A stretch of 64,000 bases of DNA from Rhodospirillales bacterium (GTDB taxonomy: Bacteria; Pseudomonadota; Alphaproteobacteria; Rhodospirillales; Casp-alpha2): assembly GCA_021775095.1 (NCBI GenBank), contig JAJFII010000060.1, forward strand, positions 1 to 64,000, read 5' to 3'. The notes beneath the pieces are model-generated. The model searched no databases. It was not told where the DNA came from and was given only the letters and a program-made list of their open reading frames with translations. Positions within the stretch are counted from its first letter, which is position 1, and each line of letters begins with the position of its first letter. Of this stretch, positions 36,317 through 46,248 are shown piece after piece. The position numbers and the translations under genes are program-made.

Positions 36317-36997
36317 ATGTCATCTGCTTTAATCCCTCAGTGGCTGCCCCATTCCGCCTACCAGGAATATCCGCCGTCCGAAATGCTGGAGCGCGCGCGG
36401 TCCTTCGAGACACAGTTAAAAAAACGCCGGACCGTTCGCGACTATCAAAACCGAAAAATCCCAAAGGACGTCATCAAAACCTGTATCCGGACGGCCGGCA
36501 CCGCGCCATCGGGTGCCAACATGCAACCCTGGCATTTTTGCGTTATCGACAGTGTTCCTAAGAAACAGGAAATTCGAAGGGCGGCGGAGCTTGAAGAGAA
36601 GGCGTTTTATGAAAACAAAGCTCCTGAGGAATGGTTGGCGGCGTTGGCACCTCTCGGCACAGATGCCAATAAATCCTTTTTAGAGAACGCCACGTTAATT
36701 GCCATATTTGCCGAACGGTTCGGCCACCTTGCCGACGGTCGCCGGGTGAAACACTATTATGTGCCGGAATCGGTCGGCATCGCTACGGGATTCTTGATTG
36801 CTGCCCTGCACAATGCCGGATTGGCGACTCTCACCCACACACCGAGCCCGATGAATTTTCTCAACCGCATCTGTGACCGGCCGGATAACGAGCGCCCCTA
36901 TATTTTGCTGGTTTGCGGTTATCCGACAGCCGACGCAAAAGTTCCGGCGGCCGGGGCCATAAAAAAACCTTTAACGGATATTTCGAGCTGGTTTTAG
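36317..36997 (+). CDS. Nitroreductase-fold flavoprotein (iodotyrosine deiodinase/BluB-like)
   Basis: This 226-residue protein has the FMN-dependent nitroreductase fold. Near residue 35 it carries [15 protein letters not shown] with the FMN-binding Arg, then [15 protein letters not shown] (residues 60-75), and a C-terminal [11 protein letters not shown]. The residues between these resemble iodotyrosine deiodinase-type members, which reductively dehalogenate or reduce aromatic substrates. The ATG at 36317 follows an AGGAGG sequence. The physiological substrate is unknown. The next gene in the same direction is purC, about 115 bases on. Confidence 0.87.
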   Translation: MSSALIPQWLPHSAYQEYPPSEMLERARSFETQLKKRRTVRDYQNRKIPKDVIKTCIRTAGTAPSGANMQPWHFCVIDSVPKKQEIRRAAELEEKAFYENKAPEEWLAALAPLGTDANKSFLENATLIAIFAERFGHLADGRRVKHYYVPESVGIATGFLIAALHNAGLATLTHTPSPMNFLNRICDRPDNERPYILLVCGYPTADAKVPAAGAIKKPLTDISSWF

Positions 36998-37111
36998 GTG
37001 CGAACATCGACCGTCACCATGATTGTCTTCACCCCGTTCACCTGATATAGGGAACACCTTAACCATGGGAACCGCGATGATCCATTCCGGCCCTGATCTA
37101 GGCATATGCAC

Positions 37112-37876
37112 ATGTCCCGACGCAGACAGATTTACGAAGGCCGCGGCAAAGTTCTTTTTGAAGGTCCCGAACCCGGCACCCTGGTACAGCACTTTAAAGA
37201 CGACGCCTATTCAAGACGTAATTCCAAACGCGGCACGATCACCGGTAAAGGGGTTTTGAATAATCGTATCTCCGAATATTTGATGCAGCGCCTCAACGAT
37301 ATTGGCGTGCAGACGCATTTCATGCGGCGCTTGAACATGCGTGAACAGTTGGTCCGGGAAGTGGAGATCATTCCCATTACCGTGGTTACCCGTAACGTCG
37401 TCGCCGGATCCTTGGCAGAGCGCTTTAATCTGGAAGATGGTGCGCCCCTACCGCGTTCCGTGGTCGAGTTTTATTACAAATCGGAAGATTTGAATTATCC
37501 CATTGTCACCGAAGAACACATTACGGCGTTTGGCTGGGCACATCCTCACGAGCTGGACGAGATAATCTCAATTTCTCTTCGCGTGAACGATTTTTTAAGC
37601 GGCCTGTTCCTGGGTGTCGGGCTGCGGTTAATTGATTTTAAACTGGAATTTGGCCGTCTTTGGGAAAACGAGAACATGCGCATTGTTCTGGCTGACGAGA
37701 TCAGCCCGGACAATTGTCGGCTGTGGGACTGTGTAACCAATGAACGTATGGACAAGGATCGGTTCCGCAGGGATTTGGGAAAAGCCGAAGAAGCCTATCA
37801 GGAGGTTGCTCGTCGCCTTGGTATTTTACCGGAAGGTGGTCCGCGCGACCTGCAGGCACCAGACACAATGCAATAA
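37112..37876 (+). CDS. purC: Phosphoribosylaminoimidazole-succinocarboxamide synthase (SAICAR synthetase)
   Basis: PurC condenses CAIR with aspartate using ATP. The protein is about 254 residues; family segments include [20 protein letters not shown], the [13 protein letters not shown] block and [13 protein letters not shown]. One region differs from the norm: after FKDDA the usual TAFN is replaced by YSRRNS. The start is ATG 37112 (MSRRR) or 37106; no strong ribosome binding site precedes it. It heads the block purC-purS-purQ. The nearby purL is separated by a minus-strand regulator gene. Confidence 0.92.
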   Translation: MSRRRQIYEGRGKVLFEGPEPGTLVQHFKDDAYSRRNSKRGTITGKGVLNNRISEYLMQRLNDIGVQTHFMRRLNMREQLVREVEIIPITVVTRNVVAGSLAERFNLEDGAPLPRSVVEFYYKSEDLNYPIVTEEHITAFGWAHPHELDEIISISLRVNDFLSGLFLGVGLRLIDFKLEFGRLWENENMRIVLADEISPDNCRLWDCVTNERMDKDRFRRDLGKAEEAYQEVARRLGILPEGGPRDLQAPDTMQ

Positions 37877-37901
37877 CGATAAAACAGACGAGGTCGCAAA
37901 C

Positions 37902-38141
37902 GTGAAAGCCCGCATTCATATAACCCTAAAAAATGGTGTTTTAGACCCCCAGGGAAAAGCCGTGGAACATGCCCTCAGCACGCTCGGGTTCGGCGGAGTT
38001 GAGAACGTCCGGCAAGGCAAATATATTGAACTGGAGCTGTCAGAATCGGACCCAATAAAAGCTGAAACCCTAGCAAAAGAGATGTGTGAAAAGCTTTTAG
38101 CCAATATGGTGATCGAGAACTACTCGGTCGAAATTGCATAG
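37902..38141 (+). CDS. purS: Phosphoribosylformylglycinamidine synthase subunit PurS
   Basis: This 79-residue subunit couples PurQ and PurL in the small-subunit type FGAM synthase. The translation VKARIHITLKNGVLDPQGKA starts at a GTG (37902) with GAGG upstream and matches PurS. The ORF can be extended upstream, but that part is overlapping frame noise. It lies 25 bases after purC and 12 bases before purQ. Confidence 0.93.
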   Translation: MKARIHITLKNGVLDPQGKAVEHALSTLGFGGVENVRQGKYIELELSESDPIKAETLAKEMCEKLLANMVIENYSVEIA

Positions 38142-38153
38142 GGTTTAGGTTCC

Positions 38154-38843
38154 ATGAAAGCAGCCGTCATTGTATTTCCCGGATCCAACTGTGACCGCGA
38201 TATCCAGGTTTCCCTGCGCCGCGCCATGGGCCACGAACCAGTAATGGTCTGGCACGGCGATTCGAGTTTCGATGACGTCGACCTTATTGCCGTGCCTGGG
38301 GGGTTCTCCTATGGAGATTATCTGCGGGCCGGCGCGATGGCGGCAAAATCCCCTGTAATGCGTGAAATCATCGACCGCGCCCATAAGGGTGTACCGGTGC
38401 TCGGCATATGCAATGGGTTTCAGATTTTGACGGAAAGCGGTTTATTGCCGGGTGCCCTGATGCGCAATGCGGCGTTACGTTATGTCTGCAAAGATGTGCA
38501 CCTGCGTGTCGAAGCCAATGACACCGCATTTACCCAGGGCTACGCGACGGGTGAGATCATGCGCATTCCCGTCGCCCATCATGACGGTAATTATTACGCG
38601 GATGCCGATGTTTTGGACGAACTTGAGGCCGAACAGCGAATTGCCTTCAGGTATACGGACCAGGCGGGTGGCGAAACCGAAGGTGCCAATCCCAATGGAT
38701 CGCAGCGGAACATTGCCGGCATCTTCAACAAAAACCGCAACGTGCTTGGCATGATGCCGCACCCGGAACGGCTGGCCGATCCAGAACTAGGCGGTGCCGA
38801 CGGCAAACCCATGTTCGACGGCTTGGTCGCGGCCCTGGGATAA
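38154..38843 (+). CDS. purQ: Phosphoribosylformylglycinamidine synthase subunit PurQ
   Basis: This 229-residue class I glutamine amidotransferase supplies ammonia for FGAM synthesis. The nucleophilic Cys is in GICNGFQIL, and the His/Glu of the triad are in [11 protein letters not shown]. It starts at [16 protein letters not shown]. It is separated from purL by the minus-strand MarR-family gene. Confidence 0.96.
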   Translation: MKAAVIVFPGSNCDRDIQVSLRRAMGHEPVMVWHGDSSFDDVDLIAVPGGFSYGDYLRAGAMAAKSPVMREIIDRAHKGVPVLGICNGFQILTESGLLPGALMRNAALRYVCKDVHLRVEANDTAFTQGYATGEIMRIPVAHHDGNYYADADVLDELEAEQRIAFRYTDQAGGETEGANPNGSQRNIAGIFNKNRNVLGMMPHPERLADPELGGADGKPMFDGLVAALG

Positions 38844-38859
38844 TACCTGGAGTATCCGC

Positions 38860-39426
38860 TTAACCGTCTTCGTGCTCACAGCAAATTTGCAGGACCTCTT
38901 CAGGCGCGAGCACCTCGTTCAAAAGCAAACAAAAGCCACCGTTGCCTTTGGGTTGGTTATATCGGCAGGTTTTGCAGATTCCAAATGGTTTTCGATTGCC
39001 CGCTTTGAGTGCGCTTCGCACCAGCAACTGAAGCCCCCTGGACAGACTTGCAGCGGTCGATGGAAGTAGATTTTCCGATGCCGCGTCAATCACCGTCGAT
39101 CGATCAAGCGCTTCCCGGCCTTTGCTGGCTACCGCATAGGAAATCCATCGCCGGTCGGTCTCGGAACGGACTTCTTCAATCAGTGATTTCCGGGCCAACG
39201 CTTTGAGAGTCTGGGACACAGTGCCGCGGGTCGACGCCATAAATTCGGCGACGTGCGATGGCGAACGGGAAAACCGGTTGGCCCGCGCTAAATAAGAAAA
39301 CGCCGCCCATTGGGTCGTTCTAACGGTCGACGACAGATGTGGCAAAGGTGCATTGGGCGTTCGCGATATCGCAAAGGGAAGTGCGCCTGTGTTGCCCGCA
39401 ACATGGCCGGGCCTGCCTATTTTCAT
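38860..39426 (-). CDS. MarR family winged-helix regulator with a C-terminal cysteine cluster
   Basis: This 188-residue protein has a winged-helix core (residues about 30-120: ARANRFSRSPSHVAEFM, STRGTVSQTLKALARKSLI). A C-terminal tail carries CKTCRYN, GGFCLLLNE and QICCEHE, so five cysteines in about 35 residues. Similar tails occur in related alphaproteobacterial regulators and may hold zinc or an iron-sulfur cluster; that is inference. It lies antisense between purQ and purL, with only 16 bases after purQ. Its target genes are unknown. Confidence 0.85.
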   Translation of the reverse strand: MKIGRPGHVAGNTGALPFAISRTPNAPLPHLSSTVRTTQWAAFSYLARANRFSRSPSHVAEFMASTRGTVSQTLKALARKSLIEEVRSETDRRWISYAVASKGREALDRSTVIDAASENLLPSTAASLSRGLQLLVRSALKAGNRKPFGICKTCRYNQPKGNGGFCLLLNEVLAPEEVLQICCEHEDG

Positions 39427-39794
39427 TGACAGTCCCGGTTACACGCCGCTGTTCGATAAACAGGAAATTATGATCAACGTTGGCTTTAAAAATGCCGCGA
39501 TCATTGAAGGCGCGACCTACGACGGGGTAACATCGGCGTTAACAGTCAATGCGAACATTCATGCCCCCCCTCCTATGTGTGACCAACGTCTTTGATATCG
39601 CGTCCGGCGATCTCAGCCTTCCCGGCAGGATTAAATAACCGGTAATGCGGGCGGGGCCTGGTTTCCCGCCCGTAACCGCTAACACCTTCGCAACCCGTTC
39701 CCATAGACATTTGCCACCGGTCCGGCGTTGCCTATTCTGTCGCATCTGCTAAAAATGGCGAGCCTTTTTCACCCCCCTAAAAAAGAGCTCCTTA
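39427..39794. other. Divergent intergenic region between MarR gene and purL
   Basis: About 370 bases. A plus-strand frame (about 39353-39595) gives an 80-residue translation without a recognised domain. A short gene from the ATG at 39470 cannot be ruled out, but I do not call it. The promoters of the MarR gene and purL must lie here. Confidence 0.4.
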
Positions 39795-41984
39795 ATGTCC
39801 GAGATTACCCCAGAAATCATTGCATCCCACGGTTTTACGACCGATGAATACAACAAAGTGTTAGAGATCATGGGTCGCCAGCCCAATATGACGGAACTGG
39901 GTATTTTCTCGGTCATGTGGTCCGAACACTGTTCTTATAAATCATCAAAAAAATGGCTCAAAACATTACCCACTGAGGCTCCGTGGGTCATTTGTGGGCC
40001 CGGTGAAAATGCTGGAATCATCGACATCGGCGACGGCCAGGCGGCAGTTTTTAAAATGGAAAGCCACAACCACCCGTCCTATATTGAACCCTACCAGGGA
40101 GCCGCGACCGGGGTCGGTGGCATTTTACGCGACGTTTTCACCATGGGTGCGCGGCCGGTCGCCAACCTCAACGCGCTCAGGTTTGGCAGTACCGACCATC
40201 CCAAAACCCGCCATCTGGTATCCGGTGTCGTTGCCGGTGTCGGCGGTTACGGAAACTGCGTTGGTGTACCGACCGTTGGCGGCGAATGTGAGTTCCATAA
40301 AAGTTACAACGGTAATATTCTGGTTAACGCCATGACCGTCGGCATTGCTGACCAGGACAAGATTTTTTATTCCGCAGCGACCGGTTCCGGCAACCCCATT
40401 GTTTATGTCGGCTCGAAAACCGGACGCGACGGGATCCATGGGGCAACCATGGCCTCAACGGAATTTTCGGAAGATTCGGACGCCAAACGACCAACCGTTC
40501 AGGTCGGCGATCCGTTCACCGAAAAACTGCTGATTGAAGCCTGTCTGGAACTGATGCAAACCGATTGTATCATCGGTATTCAGGACATGGGAGCAGCGGG
40601 ATTAACGTCGTCCAGTTTCGAGATGGCATCGAAAGGCGGGGTTGGCGTCGAATTGGACCTCGATAAAATACCGCAACGCGAAGCGGACATGACGGCCTAC
40701 GAAATGATGTTGTCTGAAAGCCAGGAACGCATGTTGATGGTATTGCGGCCCGGGACGGAAGCCAAAGCGCAAGCTATTTTTAAAAAATGGGAGCTGGATT
40801 TTTCGGTTTGCGGCCACTTGACCGATAGCGGTCATATGGTTCTCAAACATCACGGAGAAGTTGTCGCCGATTTACCGATCGACCCCCTGGCCCTGGCCAG
40901 CCCTGAGTATGATCGCCCCTGGGTGGCAACGGCCAAACCCCGGCCGCTTGATTTGGCAACATCGCCGGAACCCGATGACCTGTTGGCCAGCCTCCTGCAG
41001 ATGATGGGCTCTCCGGCCCTGGCGTCCAAACGATGGATCTGGGAACAATATGACCACATGGTCATGGGCGACACCCTGGGCCACGGTCGTCCGGGCGGCG
41101 ACGCCGCCCTTGTCCGGGTCCACGGAACCAAAAAGGCCCTGGCCATGACCTCCGATTGTACGCCGCGCTACTGTTATGCGGATCCGGTCGAGGGCGGTCG
41201 TCAGGTTGTTGCTGAAACCTGGCGCAATATTACCGCGACCGGCGCAACCCCCCTTGCGATCACTGACAATATGAATTTTGGAAACCCGGAAAAACCTGAA
41301 ATCATGGGGCAGTTCGTTGGCTGTTGTGAGGGCATGAGCGAGGCCTGTTTGGCCCTCGATTATCCCGTCGTCTCGGGCAATGTGTCGCTGTACAACGAAA
41401 CCAATGGCCAGGGGATCCACCCGACGCCGACGATCGGCGGTGTCGGCCTGATTGCCGACGCATCAAAATCCGTCGGTATCGGCTTCACCGACGCGGATTT
41501 GGCAATTGTCTTGATTGGCGACTCCAAGGGCCATTTGGGGTGTTCGCTTTATTTGGAGTTGGTCGAAAATCGCGAAGAGGGCGCGCCACCACCGGTCGAT
41601 TTGAGTGCGGAGCGCAAAAACGGTGATTTTGTCCGTTCGCAGATCCTTTCCGGATCCGTTGCCGCTTGTCACGATCTTTCCGATGGTGGATTGCTGGTCG
41701 CCCTGGCGGAAATGGCCCTGGCTGGCCATCGCGGCGCAAAACTGACCCCGCCGGCGCTCGCCATACCCATTCACGCCTGGGCTTTTGGCGAAGACCAAAG
41801 CCGTTATCTGGTCACCACAATCAACCCCGAACAATTAATTGCCGAGGCCCGATCGAAGGGGGTATCGGCCAGCCAATTGGGCCGGACGACGGGAACAGAT
41901 ATTGAGATCACGGGCCATGGGAGCCTGGCCGTGGAAACAATTCGACAAGCCCATGAAGCCTGGATGCCGGCATTTATGAATTGA
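39795..41984 (+). CDS. purL: Phosphoribosylformylglycinamidine synthase subunit PurL
   Basis: This 729-residue catalytic subunit converts FGAR, ATP and ammonia from PurQ to FGAM. It has the small-form PurL length and clear motifs: [35 protein letters not shown] with ATP-binding residues, [13 protein letters not shown] and, in the C-terminal half, [13 protein letters not shown] and [15 protein letters not shown]. The start ATG follows AAGAGCTCCTT. It is separated from purQ by the MarR gene and followed by an unknown gene and bolA/grxD. Confidence 0.96.
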   Translation: MSEITPEIIASHGFTTDEYNKVLEIMGRQPNMTELGIFSVMWSEHCSYKSSKKWLKTLPTEAPWVICGPGENAGIIDIGDGQAAVFKMESHNHPSYIEPYQGAATGVGGILRDVFTMGARPVANLNALRFGSTDHPKTRHLVSGVVAGVGGYGNCVGVPTVGGECEFHKSYNGNILVNAMTVGIADQDKIFYSAATGSGNPIVYVGSKTGRDGIHGATMASTEFSEDSDAKRPTVQVGDPFTEKLLIEACLELMQTDCIIGIQDMGAAGLTSSSFEMASKGGVGVELDLDKIPQREADMTAYEMMLSESQERMLMVLRPGTEAKAQAIFKKWELDFSVCGHLTDSGHMVLKHHGEVVADLPIDPLALASPEYDRPWVATAKPRPLDLATSPEPDDLLASLLQMMGSPALASKRWIWEQYDHMVMGDTLGHGRPGGDAALVRVHGTKKALAMTSDCTPRYCYADPVEGGRQVVAETWRNITATGATPLAITDNMNFGNPEKPEIMGQFVGCCEGMSEACLALDYPVVSGNVSLYNETNGQGIHPTPTIGGVGLIADASKSVGIGFTDADLAIVLIGDSKGHLGCSLYLELVENREEGAPPPVDLSAERKNGDFVRSQILSGSVAACHDLSDGGLLVALAEMALAGHRGAKLTPPALAIPIHAWAFGEDQSRYLVTTINPEQLIAEARSKGVSASQLGRTTGTDIEITGHGSLAVETIRQAHEAWMPAFMN

Positions 41985-42088
41985 CGCCCCGTTAGAACCG
42001 AGGTGGCACGGCCAGCTACCTATATTCTTGTACTGTATGGCGCATATCTTTACCGTACACCATGGAGGTTTGTGCACAGGGGTTGATT

Positions 42089-43342
42089 GTGAACGATACG
42101 CACAACGATATTGTCAAAGTAGAAAAAGAACATTGGCCACGAACACCCGTCGGAACCATTGACTGGGAGGTCGTTTTCGAAGACCCTGCCAACGGATTAA
42201 TTCCGGCCCTGTCGGTAGCGCAAAAACCCGAATTGCTGATTGATTGCGCTGCGGTCATTACCGAAGCCCTGTTTTCACGCCGCAATGATGACGATATTCG
42301 AGCCGGTTACACCAGTAAACTGGCTAGTATTGCGATCAACAACGCAAACGAAAATACAGACGTTGTGCTTGGGCATATTACGACTTTCCTGCGCGCCATA
42401 AAAGACGACCGCATTGAACGCGCCGCCGACTGGACCCTCCATAAAGCCCGCCGTGACGCCGATACTGCCATGGAAACGGCAAGCGAGGAACTACCCGATA
42501 ACCAGGACCCGAACGACCTAACGCAGATATTTGCGGATCTGTTTTGCGACCTGCTGGACCGGCGGTTTCAGGTCCTGTGGACGGGCGTGCCACAGGAACT
42601 GATGAACGGCAGAAAGATCCCCTATGTTTTATGTGCAGAATTTTCGCTTCGAATGGTGCGTGTTGTCCGAACCGAGTTTATGCCGATTGTGATCCCAAAG
42701 TGTCGGCACATTATTTCGGCGGCGGAGCGGGGCAAGCCTGAAGAACGTAAAAAAATTCTGCAGGCCAAATTGGCTAACGATATGGTCCGCAAAGAATTGT
42801 GGGCGGTGTGGACATACGCCTGGCGCAACGTCATGGAAGAATCCGAATTCCCCGAGAAACCAGAAATCAAACCGACGGGCATGCTGGGGTCGTTGGTCAA
42901 GGCGGTGCAAGCCATCGGCGATGCAGAGCAGGACGATGCCCTTGAGGCCTGGAGAGAAGATGTCAAAATTGCAGAAATGCAGCAGGCAACGGTACATGAA
43001 ATCTGGAATACACTTACGGCGCCGTCACCCCTGTTTGAAGTCCCCAACGAAGAGGACAAAGCTGTGCTCAGGGATTTATTTGCGAGGACACCGGGGGGCT
43101 TGCGCGATCAAATCGCCGCCCTGCGGCAAATTTCGCAACAATCGTCCAGCGTCGGCCAGGCCTTTGATATCTATGCAAAGGGCAAGGACCTGCAGTTGGC
43201 GCTGTTATCCATTTCCTATCAGCATCCGGATACGTTTCTCCAGGGCAACCGGTTGTTAAAGGACATGTTGCGCGGCATGACAAAACAAAATGTGAAAAGC
43301 CATTTGCCATTAATCGACCGGTATCTTGCAGATTTTATTTAG
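42089..43342 (+). CDS. Conserved-looking hypothetical protein between purL and bolA
   Basis: I do not recognise this protein of about 417 residues. It is soluble, acidic, mostly helical, with no signal peptide or membrane helix. It contains a segment AYAWRNVMEESEFPEKPEIKP and a conserved-looking ERAADWTLHKARRDAD. The GTG at 42089 has CAGGGG eight bases upstream; an ATG at 42062 would add nine residues. It lies about 100 bases after purL and 155 bases before bolA, in the same direction. A function in regulation or scaffolding is possible but unproven. Confidence 0.65.
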   Translation: MNDTHNDIVKVEKEHWPRTPVGTIDWEVVFEDPANGLIPALSVAQKPELLIDCAAVITEALFSRRNDDDIRAGYTSKLASIAINNANENTDVVLGHITTFLRAIKDDRIERAADWTLHKARRDADTAMETASEELPDNQDPNDLTQIFADLFCDLLDRRFQVLWTGVPQELMNGRKIPYVLCAEFSLRMVRVVRTEFMPIVIPKCRHIISAAERGKPEERKKILQAKLANDMVRKELWAVWTYAWRNVMEESEFPEKPEIKPTGMLGSLVKAVQAIGDAEQDDALEAWREDVKIAEMQQATVHEIWNTLTAPSPLFEVPNEEDKAVLRDLFARTPGGLRDQIAALRQISQQSSSVGQAFDIYAKGKDLQLALLSISYQHPDTFLQGNRLLKDMLRGMTKQNVKSHLPLIDRYLADFI

Positions 43343-43496
43343 TAGCCCTGCCGCTAAATCATCACTTGATCGTTATTTTCACAGGTTCCATGATAAAACC
43401 CCACTTTGCTAAGGGTTGACCAGAACGTCGGAAACAGCCATATCCTAGACAGAAACGATAACAAGTGACGATGCCTACAGAAAAGGATCTGAATAA

Positions 43497-43736
43497 ATGG
43501 CCATGGACGCCGCTGAGATTGAAAGTCTCATCAAGCAAAGCCTGCCCGATGCACAAGTGACGATCGAGGACCTGCGCGGTGACGGCGACCATTACGCGGC
43601 TTATGTAAGCTCGGCCCAATTTGTCGGCAAATCACGGGTCCAGCAACATCAATTGGTCTATTCCGCCCTAAAAGGCCGAATGGGCAACGAACTTCACGCG
43701 CTGGCCCTGCAGACGAGCGCCCCCGACAATACTTAA
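43497..43736 (+). CDS. BolA family protein
   Basis: This 79-residue BolA-family protein acts with monothiol glutaredoxins in iron-sulfur cluster trafficking and regulation. The family motif ends in KSRVQQHQLVYSALKGRMGNELHALAL, with the conserved His. The ATG follows AAAGGATCTGAATAA. It is 25 bases upstream of grxD, so the two partners are expressed together, a standard alphaproteobacterial pair. Confidence 0.93.
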   Translation: MAMDAAEIESLIKQSLPDAQVTIEDLRGDGDHYAAYVSSAQFVGKSRVQQHQLVYSALKGRMGNELHALALQTSAPDNT

Positions 43737-43761
43737 GAACCACTCTTAAAAGGACTTCAAA

Positions 43762-44094
43762 ATGAGCGATAATCCCGTGTTTGACCGAATCCAGGCAGAA
43801 ATCGACGCCAATGATGTGGTGTTGTTTATGAAGGGAACTCCGATGTTTCCACAATGCGGTTTTTCCGCAGCCGTGACCCATGCGTTGACGACCATGGAAG
43901 TTAAGTTTAAGGGAATTGACGTCCTGGAAGACGGTGAAATTCGCAATGGCATTAAAGAATTCACCAATTGGCCGACAATTCCGCAACTTTATGTAAAAGG
44001 CGAATTTGTCGGTGGCTGCGATATTATCCGCGAAATGTACGAGGCTGGCGAACTTCAACAGCTGTTCAAGGAAAAGGGCGTTGAAGCCGCCTGA
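43762..44094 (+). CDS. grxD: Monothiol glutaredoxin (Grx4/GrxD)
   Basis: This 110-residue CGFS-type monothiol glutaredoxin has active Cys32 in MFPQCGFS and the glutathione-site segment WPTIPQLYVKGEFVGGCDI. Such proteins carry or transfer [2Fe-2S] clusters, usually as a complex with BolA, which is encoded just upstream. A terminator follows immediately. Confidence 0.96.
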   Translation: MSDNPVFDRIQAEIDANDVVLFMKGTPMFPQCGFSAAVTHALTTMEVKFKGIDVLEDGEIRNGIKEFTNWPTIPQLYVKGEFVGGCDIIREMYEAGELQQLFKEKGVEAA

Positions 44095-44118
44095 TCCCGG
44101 TTAACCCCGATTGCTGAA

Positions 44119-44144
44119 AAGGCCGCCGATAGGCGGCCTTTTTT
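44119..44144 (+). terminator. Rho-independent terminator after grxD
   Basis: AAGGCCGCC (44119-44127) and GGCGGCCTT (44132-44140) form a perfect 9-bp stem with a 4-base loop, followed by TTTT. It ends the bolA-grxD unit 24 bases after the grxD stop. Confidence 0.9.
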
Positions 44145-44215
44145 GTGCCTATTGAAAGATCTATCGCTTTTATATAAACTGTCATGGGAAAATTTAACGG
44201 TTTCGAAAGATCGTT

Positions 44216-44836
44216 GTGCTCGAAATTCAAAATTCTATCATTGCATCGGCCAGCCGCAACCGAACAAATCTCGCGTCGAACCGAAATGAAATTGCGCAAC
44301 GGGAATCACGCGAAAAGCTATCATTTAATGCCTTCGACGCGGCCAGGCGGCGCAAAGAAATAACCGATGAAGCGGTCGTTCGGAGCGAACGCGCCATTCA
44401 ACTCAGACGCAACGATCTGGAACACGACCTTGAAAATGCGCGGGCGCGGGCGGAACAAAACCGATTTGCCGACACGGTCGCCAGCGACGCGGCATTTCAG
44501 AACCGCCAGGCGGCCATTGCCTCGGAACTGATCGACCAGCGCGCCGACCGTGCCGCCGTCTACGATCTTACTTTAAGCGAGTTTGATGAAAGCCTCGCCC
44601 TTGATCAGATTGCCCCCGGCGGAAGTGCCGACCCGGCCACCCGGGATACCGATTCGGCGTCAAATTTCAAAACCTTTCTGGCCGAGCGCGACGACAGAAT
44701 TGCCGATCGGGCGCTCTCGCAACGCGACCACGGCATCCAGCAGCAGATCGACCTGCGTCTGGCCGGCGACAATTTGCGTTCTGGCGCGCAAGGCGCTGAA
44801 CTCCCGCGGGGGAGTTTGGTTGATGTGCTGGGTTAA
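44216..44836 (+). CDS. Coiled-coil protein of unknown function
   Basis: I do not recognise this 206-residue protein. It begins at a GTG and is nearly all charged helix for 120 residues (Arg/Glu/Asp/Ala rich, few aromatics), then a Gly/Pro-containing segment (APGGSADPATRDTDSA) and a short C-terminal tail ending in RGSLVDVLG. No signal peptide or membrane helix is present. The layout suggests a rod-like coiled coil with a terminal docking motif. It is convergent with the PAS_5 gene, whose stop is three bases away. Confidence 0.6.
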   Translation: MLEIQNSIIASASRNRTNLASNRNEIAQRESREKLSFNAFDAARRRKEITDEAVVRSERAIQLRRNDLEHDLENARARAEQNRFADTVASDAAFQNRQAAIASELIDQRADRAAVYDLTLSEFDESLALDQIAPGGSADPATRDTDSASNFKTFLAERDDRIADRALSQRDHGIQQQIDLRLAGDNLRSGAQGAELPRGSLVDVLG

Positions 44837-44838
44837 TT

Positions 44839-45369
44839 CTATTCACCCGGATCCAAAAAATCGAAGTTAAAGGCTGAAATCACCTGTGTTGCAGAGCCGT
44901 CGCCATCGAAAAGCGGAACAAATGCAGCTTCAAAGGGTTTGTGTTGGGTTTGTTCAAAAAATGCGGCCCTGCCCCAAACACGTACTGGCCTGACGTCGCG
45001 AATAACCAGACGCAGGACATCCAACGCCTGCCTGGTATGTTCAAGGCTTAAATATTGCCGGATAATTTTCCCTGTGGCGTCAATTTGGAACGCTTCGGTT
45101 ATATTGGTACCCCAATAGCGATTGCGAAACTCCTCACCGCCGTTGAGGACGTCTTTTACGACGACTCTGTTGGCAATCTTATAAATATCCATGAGTTCAA
45201 AATCGGCCCATTGCGGCCCCGTTTCGGGTGCAATTGCACATCTTTGGAACCAATAACTGACCAATATTTCTGCGGCACCACCTTCAGAAAAAGTGCCGTT
45301 TTCTTCGACGTGTGTTCCATCCAGCACGACACCCGGAGTTACCTCCAGATCACCACATTCAGCCGCCAT
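44839..45369 (-). CDS. PAS domain protein (PAS_5 family)
   Basis: This 176-residue protein is built mainly of one PAS_5-type domain (a family common in alphaproteobacteria). Typical pieces are YWFQRCAIAPETGPQWADFELMDI cut into shorter conserved runs such as PQWADFELMDI, EEFRNRYWGTNI and DATGKIIRQYL. No output domain is present, so it may be a stand-alone sensor or adaptor. It stands between the coiled-coil gene and a noncoding region. Ligand and partner are unknown. Confidence 0.8.
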   Translation of the reverse strand: MAAECGDLEVTPGVVLDGTHVEENGTFSEGGAAEILVSYWFQRCAIAPETGPQWADFELMDIYKIANRVVVKDVLNGGEEFRNRYWGTNITEAFQIDATGKIIRQYLSLEHTRQALDVLRLVIRDVRPVRVWGRAAFFEQTQHKPFEAAFVPLFDGDGSATQVISAFNFDFLDPGE

Positions 45370-45849
45370 CAGCCGTCACCAGAATCATCGAGAAACTCGA
45401 TAAGAATCATGGGCAACGTTCCCCCCAACCAGTGTACTCCTATAGGTCAGCCCCCTGACCTATATATGTATAATTCGGCAATCGGTAATGAATTACAATC
45501 CCAAAATAGAATTTAATTCTTTAGATATGGTGAAAATCTCGTCAAATAATTGCCGAATTCATATCTTTAATGCGAAATTGGATGGTATCTCTGGACGTTT
45601 CGGCGGGTATTTTGTATGCGAAGCAATTTTCGGGTTTTGAGTTTTGGATCCGGTAATATTGTCGATATCGCGCGCCGTGCAATGTGCGATGTCGGTTTTT
45701 CTCGGCATGTCGGGGCGCGATATGCCATTGGTATTTCCAATGGCTCCGCATCAAACCCAAAATAATCGGGGAAAAGGAAAGTTTTAACTGCGCCCGTCCG
45801 GGAGCGGCGAGTGTCAGGCAATTATTATCTTTGTATACAATTTGGTTAT
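45370..45849. other. Intergenic region, no gene recognised
   Basis: About 480 bases with no convincing gene. Short minus-strand frames (for example 45567-45821) translate to unfamiliar sequences without domains. The stretch upstream of the PAS_5 gene is AT-rich and probably carries its promoter. Confidence 0.45.
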
Positions 45850-46248
45850 TTACGATCCAACGTAATTTATATTTCGTAAATAATCTGCAAAATAAATATC
45901 GCCTTTAAGTATCTTTTTTACAAAGATATCAAATACAATGGACAGTGTACGGTCGAAATCTCCATGTTCAACTTTTCTAGAAATCAGTTCCAATTCTTTG
46001 AGGAGGTCGGAATGCATATTTTCGTGCTTTTGTTCTTCATAACCAAGCGCGCTCATTATTTTGGTTTCATTGTCAAAATGAATGGCGACTTTTTCGCAGA
46101 AAAAGGCAAGTGATTCGCCAAATTTAACTACGTCCGCCTCTTCAATATCATCGACCATTTCATTTATCATCTTAAGAAGCTCCTCATGCTCCTCATCAAT
46201 TTGCTTATGTCCAATACGCCAGTTCTCTGCAAAAATCAGTTTTTGCAT
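45850..46248 (-). CDS. Bacteriohemerythrin-like protein with an altered last histidine ligand
   Basis: This 132-residue four-helix oxygen-binding-type protein has most di-iron ligands of bacteriohemerythrin: His21 (DEEHEEL), His57 and Glu61 (HFDNE), His75 and His79 (KHENMH), and Asp117 (KGD). The last histidine, normally five residues before that Asp, is Lys112 here (FVKKILKGD). The iron site may be incomplete. The ATG at 46248 is chosen (GGAGAAAAAA upstream); a GTG 12 bases earlier is the alternative. Hemerythrins of this kind carry oxygen to enzymes or sense it. It stands alone. Confidence 0.85.
   Translation of the reverse strand: MQKLIFAENWRIGHKQIDEEHEELLKMINEMVDDIEEADVVKFGESLAFFCEKVAIHFDNETKIMSALGYEEQKHENMHSDLLKELELISRKVEHGDFDRTLSIVFDIFVKKILKGDIYFADYLRNINYVGS

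Noticed and set aside
37740-37901. Upstream extension of purS
   Set aside because: Overlaps purC in another frame; the conserved PurS sequence begins at the GTG 37902.
39470-39595. Possible 41-residue gene divergent from the MarR gene
   Set aside because: No domain and only a weak ribosome binding site; kept as noncoding.
45567-45821. Minus-strand frame in the gap before the PAS_5 gene
   Set aside because: Basic, low-information translation with no domain; looks like a shadow of noncoding DNA.
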